Shown: positions 45,012 through 53,799, counted from the stretch's first letter. The stretch: 64,000 nucleotides of DNA from Archaeoglobus sp. JdFR-24 (GCA_002011215.1 MTML01000011.1:56702-120701), one strand, 5' to 3'. The notes: generated by a model from the letters alone, not told the origin. Made by a program: numbers and translations.

Positions 45012-46028
45012 ATGATAAGAGTGGGCATCGTTGGTGGAAGTGGTTATACTGGCTCCGAGCTTCTCAGGCTGTTAAGCATGCACCCAAAAACGGAAATTCA
45101 GGCAGTCTCATCGAGGAAACATGAGGGAAAGGAAATCTGGAAGCTTCACAGATTCCTTAAAAATTTTTATGATCTAAGGTTCGTGAACCCTGAGATGAGG
45201 TATTTTGAGGGATGTGATGCTGTTTTTCTGGCAGTGCCGCATGGGCAGGCTATGAAATTTGCACCTGATTTTATTGAATCGGGTATCAAGGTTATAGACT
45301 TATCTGCAGATTACAGACTTGATAAAGAAACCTATGAGAGCGTTTATGGAAAAAAACATGAGGGGTACACCGAAAAAATTGAAAATGAAACGACATACGG
45401 GCTGACTGAGATCCACAGAAAGGATGTTGAACGGGCAAGTCTCGTGGCAAACCCGGGATGTTATCCTACGGGGGCAATTCTGGCTGTCGCTCCACTGGCA
45501 GAAAAGGAACTGATTGAAAGGGTGGTTTTCGATTCGAAGAGTGGCATAACTGGTGCCGGAGTTGAACCAACAGATTTCACACATTACCCAAACCTGCATG
45601 AGGCTATAGTTCCATACAAAGTTACGGAACACAGACATTACTGGGAAATGGTTCAGGAGCTGGGAGTTTTTCAGGAAGACATAAAGGTCTCATTCACTCC
45701 ACAGGTTTTTCCAGGCTCAAGGGGCATTTTGACTAATGCACACGTTTTTTTGAGAGGTGAGCTTGAAACTGAGGAAATAGACGAAATTTACGACAGGTTC
45801 TATAGAGGATGTTACTTTGTTCGAATGCAGGATTCTGTGAGGTTGAGCTACGTTAGAGGAAGCAATTTTTGCGATATTGCGATTTTCAAAGGGGATGACA
45901 GGATAGTTGTCTCTTCTGCCATCGACAACCTGGTGAAAGGTGCGAGTGGACAGGCGATTCAGAACATGAATGTGATGTTTGGACTTGACGAGAAAACAGG
46001 ACTGGACTTTCCACCGCTCTTTCCGTGA
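45012..46028 (+). CDS. argC: N-acetyl-gamma-glutamyl-phosphate reductase
   Basis: This 338-residue NADPH-dependent enzyme makes N-acetylglutamate semialdehyde in arginine synthesis. The Rossmann loop GIVGGSGYTGSEL is at residues 5-17, and the catalytic cysteine is in ANPGCYPTG near residue 150. The conserved HYPNLHE and PGSRGIL segments, and a final GASGQAIQNMN that closes the active site, are present. GGTGGAGGT precedes the ATG with 5 nt spacing. In some archaea ArgC and its partners also serve lysine synthesis through the LysW carrier, but dapL and lysA in this window point to the diaminopimelate route for lysine. No other arg gene is adjacent. Confidence 0.95.
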   Translation: MIRVGIVGGSGYTGSELLRLLSMHPKTEIQAVSSRKHEGKEIWKLHRFLKNFYDLRFVNPEMRYFEGCDAVFLAVPHGQAMKFAPDFIESGIKVIDLSADYRLDKETYESVYGKKHEGYTEKIENETTYGLTEIHRKDVERASLVANPGCYPTGAILAVAPLAEKELIERVVFDSKSGITGAGVEPTDFTHYPNLHEAIVPYKVTEHRHYWEMVQELGVFQEDIKVSFTPQVFPGSRGILTNAHVFLRGELETEEIDEIYDRFYRGCYFVRMQDSVRLSYVRGSNFCDIAIFKGDDRIVVSSAIDNLVKGASGQAIQNMNVMFGLDEKTGLDFPPLFP

Positions 46029-46080
46029 GGGTAAATGAATTGTGGCATTTATGGGTTATAAACCAGAACAGGGCTTGTGA

Positions 46081-46102
46081 TTGAAACTGACTTCAGTTTC
46101 AA
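46081..46102. terminator. Perfect 9-bp hairpin in convergent gap (possible terminator)
   Basis: TTGAAACTG (46081-46089), loop ACTT, then CAGTTTCAA (46094-46102) form a perfect stem. It lies 53 nt after argC and ahead of the end of the oppositely oriented MFS gene. It may end transcription or stabilise mRNA ends on either strand. A terminating role is inferred, as archaeal terminators are mainly T-rich tracts. Confidence 0.5.
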
Positions 46103-46120
46103 GAAACGTCACATTAAAAA

Positions 46121-46249
46121 TTAACCGATTCCGCTGGCAAACTGCTGCAATGCCTGCTTTAAATTAGTGAGATCAGTTTTGAGCTTACACAGGAACGGAA
46201 ACGATTCAATAATTCTATGTAATTCTTTAAGATTCCTTAAATAGATTCC
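46121..46249 (-). other. In-frame open extension beyond the MFS stop codon
   Basis: After the TAA of the MFS gene (46250-46252) the same frame stays open for 42 codons to TAA 46121-46123. The predicted tail has a protein-like composition (KELHRIIESFPFLCKLKTDL and onward to QALQQFASGIG). A 13-bp perfect duplication (46230-46255) spans the stop codon and puts this tail in phase. The tail could be a remnant of another small gene. Confidence 0.35.
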
Positions 46250-46255
46250 TTAAAT
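46230..46255. repeat. 13-bp duplication across MFS stop codon
   Basis: AGATTCCTTAAAT occurs at 46230-46242 and 46243-46255. The second copy contains the stop codon of the MFS gene on the minus strand. Confidence 0.9.
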
Positions 46256-47458
46256 TCCGGTCCTTGAAGCCAGGTACCAGAAAATGATTATGGATAGAAA
46301 ACATACTGCACTGGAAAAAATGAATACATAGCCTATTCCTGCAAAATCCATAACTGCTCCCGATATCATGGGCGCGGTTATCATTCCAACACTCATTGCG
46401 GTGTTGAAGGCACCCATTGCAGAACCCTGTCCTACCTCTCTGCCGGCAATTGCAACAATTGCTGTAGCGGAGGGAATAGATATTGCACTTCCAATTCCGA
46501 TCAATAACGAGACCGCAAGCAGGCTTGAAAACCCGTGAAGGAAAGGTATGGCAATCAGTGCAAAAGATACTAGAACTGAACCAAAGACTATTAATATGGA
46601 CTTTCTGTATCTGTCAGCCATTTTTCCGAAATATCTCTGGAGAAGGGCGATGGTAAGGACACTTAATGAAATTAAAAAACCAATCTGACTTGAAGAGAGC
46701 TTCATTAAAACTGAAGCCACCACCGGGAGAAAAACCATGAACGTTCCGGTAGCAAAGGCATTCATCGCTCTGAAAAAGAGAACTGCCTTAATCATCTCAT
46801 TCTTTATGACTGTTCTCAGGGATGGTTGTGCAGTGTTGCTGCTATTTCTGACGTCGGGGAGTAGAAAGAGGCATATCAGAAGTGATATGATGGAAAATCC
46901 AGCCATTGATAGAAAAACAGCGCTCATTCCAGCCATATCCTTTATAACACCACCCAGTAAAGGTCCAAATCCCATTCCGAGAAACATGGAGATGGTAAAT
47001 GTACCCATATACTTTCCTTCGGAACCTCGAGGAGAAAAGTCAGCTATATACGCCATTGCTATCGGTATAACCATCGCAGAGGCCATACCGTGGATAATTC
47101 TGACTGCAGTGAGGTAATAGACTGTATTGGCTGCTATATAAGCGACAGAAAGCAGGGTATAAATTAAGAGTCCAGTTACAATAAATATCTTTCTACCTCT
47201 TTTGTCAGAGATTTTTCCCACTAATGGCATAAAAATTGCTCTTGACAGTGAAAAACCTGAAAATATGGCTCCAATCCATATGCCTGTTGCTCCGAGACTC
47301 TCAGCATAAAAAGGCAGAAGTGGAACCACAATCCCAAGTCCGAGCATTGCTGAAAAAACTGAGATGAAAAGAACATTGAAAACCTTTTTTGCATGCGCTC
47401 TTTCTATCCGCTCCTTTTTAAGCTCCTGACTTATTACATCTCTTTCTTTGCTAACCAC
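46250..47458 (-). CDS. Major facilitator superfamily transporter (paralogue of 28067 gene)
   Basis: This 402-residue twelve-helix transporter has the loop-2 motif GKISDKRGRK near residue 85. It also has RIIHGMASA and GPLLGG motifs shared with the gene at 28067-29275. A 30-residue charged N-terminus precedes the first helix. The start is GTG 47458, preceded by GGGGGTATC. It lies 44 nt downstream of another MFS gene on the same strand, so both may be made from one message. The substrate is unknown. The 3' end is affected by a 13-bp duplication that includes the stop codon but does not change the preceding residues. Confidence 0.87.
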   Translation of the reverse strand: MVSKERDVISQELKKERIERAHAKKVFNVLFISVFSAMLGLGIVVPLLPFYAESLGATGIWIGAIFSGFSLSRAIFMPLVGKISDKRGRKIFIVTGLLIYTLLSVAYIAANTVYYLTAVRIIHGMASAMVIPIAMAYIADFSPRGSEGKYMGTFTISMFLGMGFGPLLGGVIKDMAGMSAVFLSMAGFSIISLLICLFLLPDVRNSSNTAQPSLRTVIKNEMIKAVLFFRAMNAFATGTFMVFLPVVASVLMKLSSSQIGFLISLSVLTIALLQRYFGKMADRYRKSILIVFGSVLVSFALIAIPFLHGFSSLLAVSLLIGIGSAISIPSATAIVAIAGREVGQGSAMGAFNTAMSVGMITAPMISGAVMDFAGIGYVFIFSSAVCFLSIIIFWYLASRTGI

Positions 47459-47502
47459 GATACCCCCTCTAACAATATCTACAGTATTTAATCGGTTGGT
47501 CT

Positions 47503-48651
47503 TTAATCTTTACTCTCATACCTGATTAGAACAAGCACTATGAGTGTCGAAATGAGTGTAAAAATTCCCGAGATTATAAAAACGCTTCTAAAATCACTGA
47601 TTTCTGCGACATACCCCATAATCGATGGGCCCATAAAAACCCCAACCTGCAGAGAAGTGCTTGAAGCACCCATTGCAAATCCTCTCATCCTGGGATGAAT
47701 GATATCTGACAGCAGAGCAAAGCCTGCAGGATTTGCAATTCCCATACCGGCTCCTATCATCACAGTACCGATAATAATTATCCTAAAGCTTGGATAAAGG
47801 AAAAGAAAGATTCCTAAAGCCTCAATAAGCAAACCAGCAATTATAACTGGCTTTCTACCAAATCTGTCGGCCATTTTTCCGGCAGGCACTCTAACAATGG
47901 CAGAGGAAAGAAAAAGTAAGGTGATCACACCTCCAACGACGGTTAAATCTATTTTAAATTCAGGAAGGTAAAGAGGTATTGCGAAAATTCCTATGGCCGC
48001 ACTTCCGAATGTTGCAAAGAAGGGGGTTAGTAAAGCTCCCCAGGTTCCACTTCTTTTAAAAATATCTAGATCAAATTTACCGATTGCTCTACCTTCTGCC
48101 TTTTCTCCCTTCAACCAGATAATCGAAAAAAGTCCAATCAGGGCGAAAATACTGCAGGAATAAAAGGTTGCATTGAATCCGAACCTGTCAGCAAAAAAAC
48201 CACCAAAAATTGGACCTAATGCATATCCAAACATGGTAAAAGCCGCAATCCATCCAAGAGCTTCACCTTTTTTTTCTTCTGGAGAAAGATCTATTACCAT
48301 GGCATTTGAAGCTGGAACGAAAGCTGCCATCGCAAACCCATGAAAAAATCTGGCAAGAAGAAGCTCGAAAGAGTTTGAAGCAATGACATAAAAAAATGGT
48401 GCGACAATGAATAGGATCATGCCGATGAAGACCATTCTGAATTTGCCATATCGATCTGAAATCAAACCCAGGGGGATCATGGTAAGGGCCGTTACAAGTG
48501 CAAATCCTCCGGCAATCATCCCGGCTTCAGCCTCTGAAGCCCCCAAATTTTTTGCATAGGGAGCTATAATCGGAAAAACGATACTTGAAGCAGCATACCC
48601 GCAAAAACCTGCAATGTAAAGTAAGATTCTTTTTCGGTTTGAAGCATTCAC
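47503..48651 (-). CDS. Major facilitator superfamily transporter
   Basis: This 382-residue MFS protein has loop motifs GLISDRYGKF (near residue 63) and GKMADRFGRKP (near 259), marking the repeat of the two six-helix halves. Proline- and glycine-rich segments (GYALGPIFGGFFADR) are typical of drug-efflux-like members. It is not closely related to the other two MFS proteins here, so the two adjacent transporters are not a recent duplication. It is the first of two MFS genes in tandem. The promoter lies in the AT-rich 146-nt gap upstream, which it shares with the divergent lipoprotein gene. Confidence 0.86.
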   Translation of the reverse strand: MNASNRKRILLYIAGFCGYAASSIVFPIIAPYAKNLGASEAEAGMIAGGFALVTALTMIPLGLISDRYGKFRMVFIGMILFIVAPFFYVIASNSFELLLARFFHGFAMAAFVPASNAMVIDLSPEEKKGEALGWIAAFTMFGYALGPIFGGFFADRFGFNATFYSCSIFALIGLFSIIWLKGEKAEGRAIGKFDLDIFKRSGTWGALLTPFFATFGSAAIGIFAIPLYLPEFKIDLTVVGGVITLLFLSSAIVRVPAGKMADRFGRKPVIIAGLLIEALGIFLFLYPSFRIIIIGTVMIGAGMGIANPAGFALLSDIIHPRMRGFAMGASSTSLQVGVFMGPSIMGYVAEISDFRSVFIISGIFTLISTLIVLVLIRYESKD

Positions 48652-48797
48652 CCTACATTCTTGGGATATTTCATTTAAATAATTTTGTGGGTGATAGTAA
48701 CAGCAGTGATAAAATAAAATTCAACTTCAGCAGTTGGAGATCTTGAATCCATAAAAGAATGGGAAAGTTTTAAATTTATCAGTTTAAACTACTGCCA

Positions 48798-49265
48798 ATG
48801 GACAAGCGTAAGAACAAAAGTAAGCTCACAGAAACATTAACAGTTCGAAGAATTTTAGTATTATCTGTTTTGCTGATAGTCTCTGCTGTTGTACTTTCTG
48901 GTTGCCTTGATGGATCAAAAGAGCAAAAGCAAAAAGAAGATAAAAATACAATACATAAACCCTCTAAGTATGATAACCTCGCTGTGAATATACTGGTTAT
49001 TGAAGTTGAGGGGAAATGGGATGTTAATGTGCTTATCACCCTTCCAAATCCATGTCATAAGGTAGAATATGTTGGTAAACAGAAAAGAGGAAATGAATAT
49101 TATCTCGATTTTACATACACTCTTCCAAAACCAGGTGAAGTTTGCATTCAGGTACTTCAGAATTATAACCAGACGATTGAGCTTGGCACTCTTGAAAAAG
49201 GAGATTATGTGGTTGTATTAAGGATCAACGGTCAGGAAGTAAAGGCAGCAAAGTTCAGCGTCTGA
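48798..49265 (+). CDS. Secreted lipoprotein, beta-rich
   Basis: This 155-residue protein has a basic N-terminus, one hydrophobic segment (about residues 18-35) and a lipobox ending LSGC. A polar linker (KEQKQKEDKN) follows the cysteine. Maturation at the cysteine would give a lipid-anchored outer-face protein. The rest (about residues 55-155) is beta-rich with a conserved-looking pair of cysteines (NPCHK and EVCIQ) that could form a disulfide. The function is unknown. An AT-rich ttttaaattt box lies about 27 nt before the ATG, so a leaderless message is likely. Confidence 0.7.
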   Translation: MDKRKNKSKLTETLTVRRILVLSVLLIVSAVVLSGCLDGSKEQKQKEDKNTIHKPSKYDNLAVNILVIEVEGKWDVNVLITLPNPCHKVEYVGKQKRGNEYYLDFTYTLPKPGEVCIQVLQNYNQTIELGTLEKGDYVVVLRINGQEVKAAKFSV

Positions 49266-49414
49266 ACAGATCTGTCCTCTAACGACCTCTCCACCCGCCT
49301 GCCAAACCCTCAGCAGGCTGACAACTATACCCGAACCAAAGATTTTAAATTCTCAGTTTGCTAATTGATATCACATCGTCAGGTGGAAAATAGATATTAA
49401 AAGAGGTGTAATTT

Positions 49415-50731
49415 ATGGCATTTTCAGAAAAATACTGGGAAAAAGAGGAGATAATGCCTGAAAAAGAGCTTGAAGAGCTTCAAATGAAAAGAATGCGTTA
49501 TACTGTAAGATATGCATATGAAAATGTTCCATTTTACAGGAAGAAGTTTAAGGAAGCAGGAATCAATCCTGATGATATAAAGAAGAGGGAAGATGTCGCC
49601 AGACTTCCTTTTACGGTAAAGGAAGATCTTAGAGAAAATTACCCCTTTGGCCTTTTTGCGGTTGGTAAGGAAAGGATAATCAGGATCCATACCTCGAGCG
49701 GCACATCGGGAAAGCCCAAGGTCGTGGGATACACGAAAAATGACCTCGAGAACTGGATAAACATGGTGGCAAGGTGTCTTTACATGGTTGGAACGCGAGA
49801 CAATGATGTTTTTCAAAATATGGTCAGTTACACTCTTTTTACAGGCGGTTTGGGCCTACATTATGCCGCCGAAAGAATTGGTGCCATGGTTGTGCCATCT
49901 GGGACTGGAAACACTGAAAAGCAGATTCAATATATGCTTGATTTCGGGACAACGGTTATTCATGCAACTCCGAGCTATGCCATGCATATCAAGGAAGTGG
50001 CAGAATCCATGGATATAAGCGTGGACTCTCTTGGACTGAAGATATGCTGTTTTGGTGCAGAGCCATGGAGCGACAACACCAGGAAAAGGCTTGAAGATGC
50101 TTATGGTGTTAGGGCTTTCGATTCATATGGTTTGAGCGAGATGAATGGCCCTGGGGTTGCTTTTGAATGCACAGAACAGGACGGGTTGCATATATGGGCA
50201 GACCATTATTTTATAGAAATTATCGATCCACAGACTCTTGAACCAGTATCTGAAGGCGAGAAGGGTGAATTGGTATTAACTCCTCTCACCAAGGAAGCCT
50301 TACCCCTGATAAGGTATCGAACGGGAGATATAACCTTCATAATGGATGAAGGAAAGTGCTCCTGCGGCAGAACACATCCCAGGATTCACAGGATTCTCGG
50401 CAGGAGTGATGATATGATCGTTGTCAGAGGGATAAATGTATTCCCGAGCCAGATTGAACACGTTCTTATGAAAATCCCTGAGGTTGGAGACCACTTCCAG
50501 GTCATCATCACAAGAAACGGATCTCTTGATGATATATCTGTCAGGGTGGAGATGAGAGACGAAGTCTTTACAGGAGAACTTTCAGACTTTCAGAGAATCC
50601 AGCAAAAGGTTCAGAGAGAGCTTTACAAGGAACTCAACCTGAGAACCAATGTTGAACTGGTGGAAAAGGGCACACTTGAAAGGTTCATGCTGAAATCAAA
50701 AAGGGTTCTTGATTTAAGAAAGAATATTTAA
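49415..50731 (+). CDS. Phenylacetate-CoA ligase-like enzyme (1)
   Basis: This 438-residue adenylate-forming enzyme of the PaaK family activates aryl or other acids as CoA thioesters using ATP. The phosphate-binding loop is TSSGTSGKPK near residue 95, and the adenine motif is DSYGLSEMNGPG near 238. RTGD is near 300 and GRSDDMI near 328, leading to the C-terminal domain. CSCGRTHPR supplies the conserved zinc-binding-like cysteines of this family. A GAGGTG site lies 6 nt before the ATG. A paralogue of similar length is at 51665-52960, and both have the same CTCAGTTTG motif after the TATA box. The substrate may be phenylacetate or a related aromatic acid; that is inferred. Confidence 0.85.
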   Translation: MAFSEKYWEKEEIMPEKELEELQMKRMRYTVRYAYENVPFYRKKFKEAGINPDDIKKREDVARLPFTVKEDLRENYPFGLFAVGKERIIRIHTSSGTSGKPKVVGYTKNDLENWINMVARCLYMVGTRDNDVFQNMVSYTLFTGGLGLHYAAERIGAMVVPSGTGNTEKQIQYMLDFGTTVIHATPSYAMHIKEVAESMDISVDSLGLKICCFGAEPWSDNTRKRLEDAYGVRAFDSYGLSEMNGPGVAFECTEQDGLHIWADHYFIEIIDPQTLEPVSEGEKGELVLTPLTKEALPLIRYRTGDITFIMDEGKCSCGRTHPRIHRILGRSDDMIVVRGINVFPSQIEHVLMKIPEVGDHFQVIITRNGSLDDISVRVEMRDEVFTGELSDFQRIQQKVQRELYKELNLRTNVELVEKGTLERFMLKSKRVLDLRKNI

Positions 50732-50837
50732 ACGGGTTTTTAAGATTGAATTCAGGTCAGGAAACAATCTGGTTACAATCGCATTAATCATCGGAATATC
50801 AACATAAATTAAATACACTACAGTCTTTGGTAAGGCA

Positions 50838-51536
50838 ATGCATGGAATTAAGATAATCAAAGAAGTGATTGATGAATACATGTCGAAGGTTCCGGAAATC
50901 AGGGAGTACTGCCAGAGATGTCTGAATGTGCAGAGATATGATGGCAATGTTGTTCTCATGGTTGTTGATGCATCTTTTGTTTCGCTCGGCTTGAATTATT
51001 TCACGGTTGTCATTCCTAAAGTTCTGGATTTCAAAAGCAAACTGATGGAAACCGGAAAGATTGTTCGTCTTGAGGATCTTGCCCTTTTTTCTGATAAAGA
51101 ACTCTATTCGATCTGGAAAAATAAGAGAAGCTGGTATGTTGCCAGGAAAATAGCCGAATATCTTTCATCCGTCGATAGAGATGATAGAAAAGCCCTTGCC
51201 AGATGGGCAGGAGAAAGTAGGCTTGATGGCTGGCAAAAAGACCCGATTGGCAGTATAAAAGGGGTAGGAATAAACACATTTCAGTACCTCAGAATGATGG
51301 GTGGTGTTGACACTGTAATGCCCGATAAGGTGGTAAAGAAGGTTTTTTCAGAGGTAGCCGAAAAATCAGGTTTGAACATGCCAGAAAAGGATCTGGATTT
51401 CATAAAATGGGTTGAAAATCTTGCAGAGCTTACAGGTTACAGGGCTATTGAACTTTGCTGGATGACCTGGTTTGTTCAGTATGAGGGGAATGAAATGAGG
51501 GCAAGAAAGTATCTGGAGTTGATGAGGCAGATTTAA
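50838..51536 (+). CDS. HhH-GPD-like protein between two PaaK genes
   Basis: This is a 232-residue protein. The segment IKGVGINTFQYLRMMGGVDT, followed by VMPDKVVKKVF (about residues 139-169), looks like the helix-hairpin-helix plus GVD-aspartate region of DNA glycosylases of the HhH-GPD superfamily. The N-terminal half (helical, with a few cysteines: YCQRCLN) has no clear match. The catalytic lysine of bifunctional enzymes is not apparent, while the aspartate of MPD sits where HhH-GPD enzymes have theirs. The gene lies between two phenylacetate-CoA ligase genes on the same strand with about 100 nt on either side. A role in DNA repair is possible but only tentative. Confidence 0.55.
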   Translation: MHGIKIIKEVIDEYMSKVPEIREYCQRCLNVQRYDGNVVLMVVDASFVSLGLNYFTVVIPKVLDFKSKLMETGKIVRLEDLALFSDKELYSIWKNKRSWYVARKIAEYLSSVDRDDRKALARWAGESRLDGWQKDPIGSIKGVGINTFQYLRMMGGVDTVMPDKVVKKVFSEVAEKSGLNMPEKDLDFIKWVENLAELTGYRAIELCWMTWFVQYEGNEMRARKYLELMRQI

Positions 51537-51600
51537 ATCAAGTTTATCGATTGCTGTTTCTTTAAGTTTCTTTAATACTGTTTGACGCCTATCCATACTT

Positions 51601-51664
51601 TTTCGTGGAAACGAAACCCTTAAACTGACAAAGCTTTTATACTCAGTTTGTTATTGAATGACAT
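51601..51664 (+). promoter_or_regulatory. Promoter of second PaaK gene
   Basis: TTTCG and CGAAA around six bases (51601-51616) form an inverted repeat. A ttttata box (51635-51641) and CTCAGTTTG (51642-51650) follow. The box lies about 27 nt before ATG 51665. The same box plus CTCAGTTTG is found at 49344-49360 before the first PaaK gene. Operator function is inference. Confidence 0.5.
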
Positions 51665-52960
51665 ATGTTCTGGAATCCCAGCATAGAGAAGATGCCTTTA
51701 AAGGATTTAAAAGAGGTACAGGAAAGAAAGTTGAGGGCAATCATTCATCATGCATATACAAATTCACCATTTTATAGAAAGAGGTTTAAAGAGGCAGATA
51801 TTAATCCCTGGGACGTCAGAGGGCTTGAAGATTTACCAAAATTGCCTTTTACGAAAAAACAGGACTTAAGAGATAGTTATCCAACTGGGATGTTTGCAGT
51901 TCCGAAATCTCAGGTTGTTAGATATCATGCTTCGAGCGGAACAACCGGAAAGCCAACCGTTGTCGGTTATACTGAGAATGATATAATGGTCTGGGTTGAG
52001 AGTCTCTGCAGGAGTTTGACCGCATGCGGGGTTGATAGAAACGACACAATGCAGATAGCATATGGATACGGCCTTTTTACAGGTGGTCTGGGCTTCCATT
52101 ATGCGGCTGAAAAAATAGGTGCGAGTGTAATCCCCATCTCTGCTGGAAACACCCAGAGGCAGATCGAACTCATGAAGGATCTCCAGACCACTGTCATTGC
52201 CTGCACACCATCTTACATGCTTTACCTCGCTGAATATATTTCCAGAATGGGAATGGACTTCTCTGAAACACGACTCAGAATGGGCATATTCGGGGCCGAA
52301 CCATGGAGTGAGGAAACAAGAAAAAGAATCGAGAAAAAAACAGGAATCCAGGCATTTGATGTTTATGGAACATCAGAACTGAGCGGCCCTCTTTTCACGG
52401 AATGTATAGAAAAAGCCGGCTTGCACATCTGGGGTGACCACTTCCTCGTTGAAATAATAGATCCTGAAACTCAGGAGCAGGTTGGTGAAGGTGAAAAGGG
52501 GGAGCTCATTGTAACCACTCTCTCGAAAGAGGCTTTACCACTGATAAGATGGAGAACAGGAGATATAACAGCTTTTGAAGAGGAAAAATGCGGATGTGGG
52601 AGAACACATCCAAGGATTATGCGGATAATGGGGCGCTCAGATGACATGCTTATTGTCAGAGGAGTGAATGTATTCCCGAGCCAGATCGAGCATGTGATAA
52701 TGCAGATACCTGAAGTAGGAGAACACTACATGATAATTCTTGAAAGGAGAGAAGAGATGGATGTTATGACGATTCAAATAGAACTTAAAGATACAGCGAT
52801 GGTTGATAGGGTCTCTGATATGCTGGAACTTGAAAAAAGAATCGCAGACCAGCTTAAGAGTGTTTTGAATGTATGGGCGAATATAGAACTGGTAAACCCC
52901 GGAACGCTACAGAGATTCGAAGGCAAGGCGAAGAGGGTTATAGATAAGCGAAAAATCTGA
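51665..52960 (+). CDS. Phenylacetate-CoA ligase-like enzyme (2)
   Basis: This 431-residue PaaK-family ligase is paralogous to the gene at 49415. The corresponding motifs are ASSGTTGKPT near residue 90, DVYGTSELSGP near 236, WRTGDIT near 297 and CGCGRTHPR with GRSDDML near 310-325. Catalytic motifs are intact. The ATG is 28 nt from the TATA box, so the message is probably leaderless. The two PaaK proteins are the same length and collinear, but they differ at many positions and so probably differ in substrate. Neither is next to a benzoyl-CoA or phenylacetate degradation cluster in this window. Confidence 0.85.
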   Translation: MFWNPSIEKMPLKDLKEVQERKLRAIIHHAYTNSPFYRKRFKEADINPWDVRGLEDLPKLPFTKKQDLRDSYPTGMFAVPKSQVVRYHASSGTTGKPTVVGYTENDIMVWVESLCRSLTACGVDRNDTMQIAYGYGLFTGGLGFHYAAEKIGASVIPISAGNTQRQIELMKDLQTTVIACTPSYMLYLAEYISRMGMDFSETRLRMGIFGAEPWSEETRKRIEKKTGIQAFDVYGTSELSGPLFTECIEKAGLHIWGDHFLVEIIDPETQEQVGEGEKGELIVTTLSKEALPLIRWRTGDITAFEEEKCGCGRTHPRIMRIMGRSDDMLIVRGVNVFPSQIEHVIMQIPEVGEHYMIILERREEMDVMTIQIELKDTAMVDRVSDMLELEKRIADQLKSVLNVWANIELVNPGTLQRFEGKAKRVIDKRKI

Positions 52961-53195
52961 GAACGGTTTACGAGCCCCGTTGATTATACTAAATTTTTAA
53001 CAAATACGGGATGTTTTTAACAAATACAGGTGGGAAGTCCCTTGCGTGAGCGAGGAGGAGTTCACCGCTTAGCACTTACCGTTCACGTATTCGACAATCT
53101 CATAATGCATTTCATTCAAATTCTTTAAAGTTCAGTCTGAACTATTAACAGTTCGAAGATTACCGGCTACTAATCTGAACTTACTCTCGATCAAT
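52961..53195. other. Gap with 51-bp inverted repeat copy
   Basis: A 20-bp imperfect tandem unit (52994-53033, TTTTTAACAAATAC in both copies) overlaps the inverted second copy of the 51-bp repeat (53014-53064). On the minus strand a short frame can be read through the repeat (ELLLAHARDFPPVFVKN). The remaining sequence holds nothing recognisable. Confidence 0.5.
53014..53064. repeat. 51-bp dispersed repeat, copy 2 (inverted)
   Basis: This is identical over 51 bp to 33517-33567 but in opposite orientation. Sequence on both sides differs from copy 1. Confidence 0.95.
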
Positions 53196-53768
53196 CTAAA
53201 CTCTACCTCTCGATTCTCCATGTACAATTGCGGAAGCGACCATATGGGCAAGGCGAAGAGGTTCGGGAATATTCCCCTTCAAAGTGCTGGATTTTATGTA
53301 TTTTTCTGCGTTTTTTGCACCACAGCCAGAACACTGAACGAACAGCTCGTTTATTCTGTGAATCTCTCCAGCGCTCAATATAGCTTCCCACCTTTTCTCA
53401 CTTTCTGGCACGTTTTTGAGAGCCTCTCTTATTCTATCAAAATCCGGGATCTTTCGCATAACCACGACCACTGGTATGTCAGTACTCTCATACAGCTCTC
53501 TGATGTTCACAGTATTAAACCCTCCAAAGGTCAACCCGCTTAGAAAAACACATTTAAGCTGTTTTTTGAATTTAGATCGCATCAAAATTGCAGTCAGCTC
53601 CTCAGTTGCGTCCATACCATCGATCTCTATCTCTCCGAACATGAACCCCTCTGGTTCGGTTCCTGCTGTTACACACCCTGCAATAACCGCTTTGCTACCT
53701 CTGGAATCACTCAAACTTCTACCAATTTTAAAACTATCATCAAATCCTGCAAATCGCCATATTTTCAT
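53196..53768 (-). CDS. DUF99/UPF0215 family protein
   Basis: This 190-residue protein of the archaeal DUF99 group is related to endonuclease-V-like folds. N-terminal GFDDSFK and the DGMDATE segment (two acidic residues) correspond to conserved positions in the family. The LSGLTFGGFN motif and the C-terminal LRLAHMVASAIVHGESRGR helix are also characteristic. Some members are annotated as deoxyuridine-type endonucleases, but activity is not established from sequence. It is the last gene after the rpoL cluster on the same strand (31 nt gap), perhaps co-transcribed. Confidence 0.75.
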   Translation of the reverse strand: MKIWRFAGFDDSFKIGRSLSDSRGSKAVIAGCVTAGTEPEGFMFGEIEIDGMDATEELTAILMRSKFKKQLKCVFLSGLTFGGFNTVNIRELYESTDIPVVVVMRKIPDFDRIREALKNVPESEKRWEAILSAGEIHRINELFVQCSGCGAKNAEKYIKSSTLKGNIPEPLRLAHMVASAIVHGESRGRV

Positions 53769-53799
53769 TATGAATGTTCAATATCCTGAATTTTAAAAA

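Noticed and set aside
28067..48651. Recent triplication of MFS transporters
   Set aside because: The genes at 28067 and 46250 are related but clearly diverged, and the one at 47503 is not close to either.
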